Shown one piece after another: positions 33,638 through 37,421 of a stretch of 37,421 bases of DNA. Positions within the stretch are counted from its first letter, which is position 1; the number at the start of each line of letters is the position of its first letter. Origin of the DNA: Pelistega sp. GTDB lineage: Bacteria > Pseudomonadota > Gammaproteobacteria > Burkholderiales > Burkholderiaceae_B. The notes beneath the pieces were generated by a model. It did no database searches. It saw only the letters and a list, made by a program, of their open reading frames with translations, and was not told the DNA's origin. A program made the position numbers and the translations under genes. The stretch spans positions 47,762 through 85,182 of the forward strand of contig JAUNUI010000002.1 of the NCBI GenBank assembly GCA_030538255.1, read 5' to 3'.

Positions 33638-34348
33638 ATGAAAAATCTCGCCTTATCCTTACTGTTCCTAGGTCTAGTGGGCGGCTTTCAGTCAGCCGCT
33701 GCACAGCCTGTCGATAATGGCACCAACGAGAACCCGCTTGTCGAGTTGGTGGCGCAATACACGCCTGAACAATTAAATCAGCTTATTGCCAAACCCCAAC
33801 CCGCTGATATTCAGGATCTTTTATTACTATTACCAGACAGTGATTTCCTGTTTTATTTTAATTTTGATGTAGCACAACGCAAGCAACTACTAGCGGGCGA
33901 AACTGTTTCCAATGTCACATTGGATCAAAGTGATGCCGCTAATGGCTACTTGCAAAGTGGCTATGAGGGTGTTTGGGAAATGATCGCCAAAGCCGAGGGA
34001 GATGGATGGCATATTGCACTTGCCGAGAGTAATTGCGGCGAGTTCTGCTCTACTGTGATGCAAAAGTCATATCTTTACCAAGACGGCAAGCTATTAGCAC
34101 AAAATGCTGCCACGATTGCCGGCTTCCAAGACTACTGGCCTGAATTGTTTATTGATGTTGAACAATTGACTCCGGAACAAAAAGACAGCGCCATGCAAAT
34201 CTGGAAAGAGCATGGTATTGAGGGGATTTTATATCGCTTACCACGTGATGGACAGTCGCCTATCGTGGTATATCTTGACGCACAGCGCTATACCGAAGCA
34301 GGCATTCCTGAGTCAGCACTGAGAGAAGTGACTGAAAATCAGGAGTGA
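33638..34348 (+). CDS. Exported protein of unknown function, nucleotide cluster
   Basis: A 236-residue protein with a signal peptide (MKNLALSLLFLGLVGGFQSA, cleavage near AAAQ, residue 22-23). The mature part begins with a helical section (YTPEQLNQLIAKPQPADIQD), then a mixed domain with two Cys separated by three residues (SNCGEFCSTV) that may form a disulfide or metal site, and a C-terminal section with LYRLPRDGQSPIVVYLD. I recognise no family. It begins 21 bp after the 5'-nucleotidase stop with AAGG at 33624-33627, so it belongs to the same transcript and likely to the same periplasmic function. Confidence 0.8.
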   Translation: MKNLALSLLFLGLVGGFQSAAAQPVDNGTNENPLVELVAQYTPEQLNQLIAKPQPADIQDLLLLLPDSDFLFYFNFDVAQRKQLLAGETVSNVTLDQSDAANGYLQSGYEGVWEMIAKAEGDGWHIALAESNCGEFCSTVMQKSYLYQDGKLLAQNAATIAGFQDYWPELFIDVEQLTPEQKDSAMQIWKEHGIEGILYRLPRDGQSPIVVYLDAQRYTEAGIPESALREVTENQE

Positions 34349-34375
34349 TGTCGAATTAACCTAGGATCCTAAACC

Positions 34376-35452
34376 ATGAGAAAAATCTTCTACCTCATCC
34401 TAAGCTCCTTTTGTTCTATTAGCTTGATGATGGGAACAGGACTGGCGCAAACCTCAGCGCTTAGCTTTGATTTCAGTGACGTTAGCTACGACGGCTACCT
34501 TAATTCACACCATAACTTTATGGTGCAATATCCTGATTTTCTAATACCTCAAGGAGAATCAGAGTCAGGGGATGGACAGCGCTTTATATCAAGTGATGGT
34601 GATTATGTGATGGCGGTTTATCGTGACTTTAAGGACTCAACAGGTGAGAATCCATCGTTACAGAATGCCTATCATAATGAGAGTACTCGCTTATCTAATG
34701 TTTTGGACGATGAGCTGAACGAGAATTACTATTGGTTTAAAGGAAAAATCAAACATACGAAACATTATCAGCAGTTCACTTTTTTGCTTGAGGATGCGTA
34801 TTTTACACTCTATATAGAGTACCCTCTCGCGGCTGAAGCGACGATGCAAGCCATCATTCAACACATCGTTGCCTCTTTTTCTGTGACGCACGACGAGAAT
34901 AGTGCTATGGCTGGAGAGCAAAGCGATGAGTTTGTGTTTTTCTTGCACGAGTTTCTTGAAGCGACTTTTTGGGATAAGAATTTAAATGCGCTACTGCGCG
35001 ATAAAGATGAACAACTCAGACCCTACCTAGATCCAAGGCTTGATGTGCGTCGCTACTATAGTCCTGGTGCCGCACCCCATTTGTATTCGCGGGCAGAGAA
35101 TTTTGGTTTTGATCAGTTAACAGATTTTACAAACTCACTAGAGCTTTCTGGCGAAAACTCCTACCTTGAGATGACACCTGATATGTCAGTATGCGAGTTG
35201 GATTTTGAGCGCTCAGGACCAGGGTCATACACCATATATTTTGCTCCAAGCACATGGGATTTCACTGCACTCGTTAATCCTGAAACCTATGATTTTGCAC
35301 CCATCCCCTCCCCCTATTCTGATGCCGCCGTGATGCGAGTATTTGTCCCTGTGTACTATCAAGGTTTTGTGAATCCGCGTGGCCTTTATTTTATTCAAAG
35401 CCCTGATGGTTGGAAGCTCATGTTTGTGGATGATTCACTTTGTAGCGCATAG
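34376..35452 (+). CDS. Exported two-domain protein of unknown function
   Basis: A 358-residue exported protein. The signal peptide is MRKIFYLILSSFCSISLMMG with cleavage after GLAQ near residue 25. The first domain (about 30-185) contains NFMVQYPDFLIPQGES and a run of beta strands, resembling PsbP-like or kinase-linked extracytoplasmic domains in general pattern. The second (about 195-358) contains PYLDPRLDVRRYYSPGAAPH and ends LYFIQSPDGWKLMFVDDSLCSA, reminiscent of NTF2-like domains found in secreted proteins. Both comparisons are pattern-level only. It is the last gene of the cluster, 27 bp after the previous one, and followed by 182 bp without a gene. Two Cys (CELDF and the C-terminal C) could pair. 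Confidence 0.78.
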   Translation: MRKIFYLILSSFCSISLMMGTGLAQTSALSFDFSDVSYDGYLNSHHNFMVQYPDFLIPQGESESGDGQRFISSDGDYVMAVYRDFKDSTGENPSLQNAYHNESTRLSNVLDDELNENYYWFKGKIKHTKHYQQFTFLLEDAYFTLYIEYPLAAEATMQAIIQHIVASFSVTHDENSAMAGEQSDEFVFFLHEFLEATFWDKNLNALLRDKDEQLRPYLDPRLDVRRYYSPGAAPHLYSRAENFGFDQLTDFTNSLELSGENSYLEMTPDMSVCELDFERSGPGSYTIYFAPSTWDFTALVNPETYDFAPIPSPYSDAAVMRVFVPVYYQGFVNPRGLYFIQSPDGWKLMFVDDSLCSA

Positions 35453-35634
35453 GTATAGGCTGTAGGAGAGACTTAGGAGTGAGTTGAACCCCACGCTGTC
35501 CCTTACGCGAATAAAGCAGCATGGACGCTTTTATCCTCCTAAGCCATCTAATTTTTAGTAGACTAGACGCTAAGCTCCTAGGATTCAGACCCTAGCACGC
35601 ACCTCTAAGACTCACCCATCGCCAAAGCCACTTC
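35453..35634. other. Spacer between nucleotide cluster and methyltransferase
   Basis: 182 bp without a gene. CTTAGGAG (35472-35479) and CTCCTAAG (35536-35543) are exact inverted copies 56 bases apart and could pair in RNA. No T-run follows, so a terminator is not supported. The methyltransferase promoter should lie here. Confidence 0.45.
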
Positions 35635-36216
35635 ATGAGCACCCTAGACTACTACAACCACAATGCCGAGCAATTCTATGACTCAACTGTTAAAGTTGCG
35701 ATGGAGAGTATTTATGCGCCTTTTTTACGCTATCTACCAGAGCATGCGAGTATTCTAGACCTAGGTTGTGGCTCAGGCAGAGATAGCTTGGCTTTTCACC
35801 AGATGGGTTACCAAGTCAGTGCAATTGATTATTCTGAAGTCTTAGTAAAAAAGGCACAGCAACTCACGGGACTACCCGTACGACAGCAAAGCTTCTATGA
35901 CTTGGATGAGGTAAATAAATACGACGGCGTATGGGCTTGCGCCTCCTTGCTGCATTGTGAACGACAAAAACTGCCTGAGGTTTTAAGCCGAATTCTGCGC
36001 GCCTTAAAAGCGGGAGGCGTTCTGTATATGTCATTTAAATATGGCAGCACAGATCGCGAGAAAGACGGACGCAACTTTACAGACCTAGATGAGCAGCAAG
36101 CACACGAGCTATTACGTGGGGTCCCTGGCTTTCTCTTGCTACAGCAATGGATTACTGTTGATAAACGCCCAGAGCGTTCGGAGGAGTGGTTGAATATTTT
36201 GCTGCGTAAAGTATAG
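35635..36216 (+). CDS. Class I SAM-dependent methyltransferase
   Basis: A 193-residue Rossmann-fold methyltransferase, small-molecule or protein type by size. Motif I is ILDLGCGSGRD (residues 40-50), followed by the acidic SAIDYSE segment that binds the SAM ribose, and YDGVWACASLLHC as the motif IV region. The C-terminal ERSEEWLNILLRK end is common in this subgroup. There is no target-recognition domain, so it is not a standard DNA modification enzyme. From general knowledge, close relatives occur beside DUF3427 helicase/nuclease proteins and HNH proteins, which fits the HNH gene only 6 bp downstream. The start lacks a strong Shine-Dalgarno. Substrate unknown. Confidence 0.9.
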   Translation: MSTLDYYNHNAEQFYDSTVKVAMESIYAPFLRYLPEHASILDLGCGSGRDSLAFHQMGYQVSAIDYSEVLVKKAQQLTGLPVRQQSFYDLDEVNKYDGVWACASLLHCERQKLPEVLSRILRALKAGGVLYMSFKYGSTDREKDGRNFTDLDEQQAHELLRGVPGFLLLQQWITVDKRPERSEEWLNILLRKV

Positions 36217-36222
36217 GGCTAG

Positions 36223-37347
36223 GTGAATTCAATGATAAGCCCTGATATGCCTTCCAATATAAGTTCTGATATGAGCCCTGAAATAAGTTCTACGGTAAGC
36301 CAGGAGGCATTCCCTATTCCGAGCGCTGACGAGCAGCTAAGGTTTCTAAAGCAAATTCAGCGAATCTTGCAGTCAGGCTCCTTCACATCCACCTATAAAT
36401 TTGCTCTATTGATGAGTATCACGCGACTGGCTATTGAGCAAGGTCGCGATACTGGCGAGATGTTGACACTTGATTATCAGGATATCGCGGAAAAGTTTAT
36501 TGAACTCTACTGGCGACAATCCTTGCCCTTCCATTTTCAAGAACATACCCCTTTTGTCTTACATCAGAATACGGGGCGACAAGCCAAGATTATTACCAGC
36601 ATACAAGAAGCTCAGGCGCGCTTTACGACCATTGCTTCATTACGACGCAATCAGCAAGAGTGGGATAAACTGAAAAAGACCGTAGCCGATACCGTCAAAA
36701 AGATGCCCGTAGTGTATCTGCAGAACCTCAATGGTTACACCGTGGAGTTTCTCTATGTCCTTGAGCATTCTAAACGCGAACTGAATTTATTACCAAAAGT
36801 CATGTACAACTTGCGGCACTTTAGCGAAATTATTGATGAGCTATGCCAGAAGTCTTGGATTGATTTTGTACGCTTGAATAAAAACAACCATGTGGTGCTT
36901 GACGGCCTACCCGACCTAGATGAATTCCTATTCGCCCCAAGCAGAAACCAATTAGGACAAGTGGCCAACTTCTTAATTGATTTGCAGGGGTGTCAATGCT
37001 TCTACTGCGGTAAAAACCTGCAGAATACCAACTTTGCCGTGGATCACTTTATCCCATGGTCATTGTACCCAGCCGATACTGGCCATAACTTTGTGTTGGC
37101 CGATGAGAAATGCAACTCCCAGAAAAATAATTACCTCGCCTCACAACAGTTTCGGAATAAATGGATTAATCGCAATATCCAATATGACCACTTAATCAGC
37201 CAAGAAATATCACAATTGGGTTTCTTGACGGATATGAATAAATCCCACCGCGTCGCAGACTGGGCTTACCAACAAGCCATAGATAATAATTACTTGGTGT
37301 GGTTAGGTGGGAGTCAGAAGCAGCTGATTGGCTTAGTGGGGGCCTAG
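36223..37347 (+). CDS. HNH endonuclease with repeat-extended N-terminus
   Basis: A 374-residue protein with a C-terminal HNH nuclease domain: C259-x2-C262, D274-H275, N289, C297-N298 and K301, a zinc-supported HNH site likely able to cut DNA. The long N-terminal region (about 35-250) is helical (SFTSTYKFALLMSITRLAIE) and probably recognises substrate or a partner. Residues 5-28 are three 8-residue repeats (ISPDMPSN type) coded by a 24-bp tandem repeat. Start is GTG 36223 or ATG 36232. An AGGAGG at 36302-36307 lies 8 bases before an in-frame ATT (codon 32), so the ancestral start may have been there. It is 6 bp after the methyltransferase, suggesting a two-gene module, possibly defensive. Confidence 0.87.
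   Translation: MNSMISPDMPSNISSDMSPEISSTVSQEAFPIPSADEQLRFLKQIQRILQSGSFTSTYKFALLMSITRLAIEQGRDTGEMLTLDYQDIAEKFIELYWRQSLPFHFQEHTPFVLHQNTGRQAKIITSIQEAQARFTTIASLRRNQQEWDKLKKTVADTVKKMPVVYLQNLNGYTVEFLYVLEHSKRELNLLPKVMYNLRHFSEIIDELCQKSWIDFVRLNKNNHVVLDGLPDLDEFLFAPSRNQLGQVANFLIDLQGCQCFYCGKNLQNTNFAVDHFIPWSLYPADTGHNFVLADEKCNSQKNNYLASQQFRNKWINRNIQYDHLISQEISQLGFLTDMNKSHRVADWAYQQAIDNNYLVWLGGSQKQLIGLVGA
36235..36306 (+). repeat. 24-bp tandem repeat at the 5' end of the HNH gene
   Basis: Units begin at 36235, 36259 and 36283, each opening ATAAG; the first two continue with YYCTGATATG words and the third is degenerate. The period equals eight codons, giving the repeats ISPDMPSN, ISSDMSPE and ISSTVSQE. It looks like another minisatellite of this genome that extended a reading frame. 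Confidence 0.85.
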
Positions 37348-37397
37348 GGTCAGGTTTTGACTTTGGGCATGGCTGGTGGCACTTGGTCGCTTACTTC

Positions 37398-37421
37398 GGG
37401 GGTAACATAGGGGGTAACATA
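37398..37421. repeat. 12-bp tandem repeat at window end
   Basis: Two exact copies of GGGGGTAACATA fill the last 24 bases and may continue past the window. The array starts 50 bp after the HNH stop codon and adds another period to the set of spacer minisatellites. Confidence 0.85.

Noticed and set aside
35453-35634. tRNA or small RNA gene in the spacer
   Set aside because: Only one 8-base inverted pair is seen; no cloverleaf, TTCRA loop or CCA end could be found.

Overview
The window looks like chromosomal DNA of a Gram-negative proteobacterium of moderate GC content. The mix of genes (FdsGBA-type NAD-linked formate dehydrogenase, AtoE and GltS carriers, a VgrG/DUF2169 type VI secretion island, Tat-like and lipoprotein signals) fits a lower-GC member of the Burkholderiales, family Alcaligenaceae, best. 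This is an inference from gene content; no rRNA or tRNA gene is present to settle it. I recognise no prophage, insertion sequence or complete CRISPR-Cas locus.

Layout. 1-6.2 kb: yggS (minus), then plus-strand hotdog thioesterase, tesB, a GT4 glycosyltransferase, a NodB-type deacetylase and a CNNM/CorC-type membrane protein. 6.2-8.9 kb: an Lrp/AsnC regulator divergent from glmS. 8.9-17.0 kb: a minus-strand type VI secretion island reading vgrG, two paralogous small membrane proteins, a relic zone with vgrG and paralogue fragments, a DUF2169-coiled-coil-pentapeptide protein, and a second pentapeptide protein. 17.6-20.7 kb: divergent atoE and gltS. 20.8-22.7 kb: a small lipoprotein gene pair and a class A beta-lactamase-like exported serine hydrolase. 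22.8-28.1 kb: formate dehydrogenase, with FdsG and FdsB fused into one reading frame, then FdsA. 28.4-29.8 kb: a TMEM43-family membrane protein whose ribosome-binding site lies in a perfect 30-bp inverted repeat. 30.0-35.5 kb: a six-gene cluster for periplasmic nucleotide breakdown (nucleoside hydrolase, lipoprotein 5'-nucleotidase, three unknown exported proteins, a small beta-grasp-like protein). 35.6-37.3 kb: a SAM methyltransferase and an HNH endonuclease.

The most striking theme is the intergenic DNA. Nearly every longer spacer holds its own short degenerate tandem repeat, with unrelated sequence and period: 36 bp (1-104), about 60 bp (875-1086), 16 bp (17336-17399), 18 bp (17522-17636), 15 bp (19141-19305), 7 bp telomere-like (28181-28236) and 12 bp (37398-37421). 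In two places such repeats appear to have entered coding sequence: the Gln-rich linker joining FdsG to FdsB, which still keeps a Shine-Dalgarno and ATG for FdsB, and the 8-residue repeats at the N-terminus of the HNH protein. The best candidates for something new are this repeat-driven gene fusion, the RBS-sequestering hairpin before the TMEM43 gene, the rearranged T6SS island with its paired membrane proteins, and the nucleotide-scavenging cluster.
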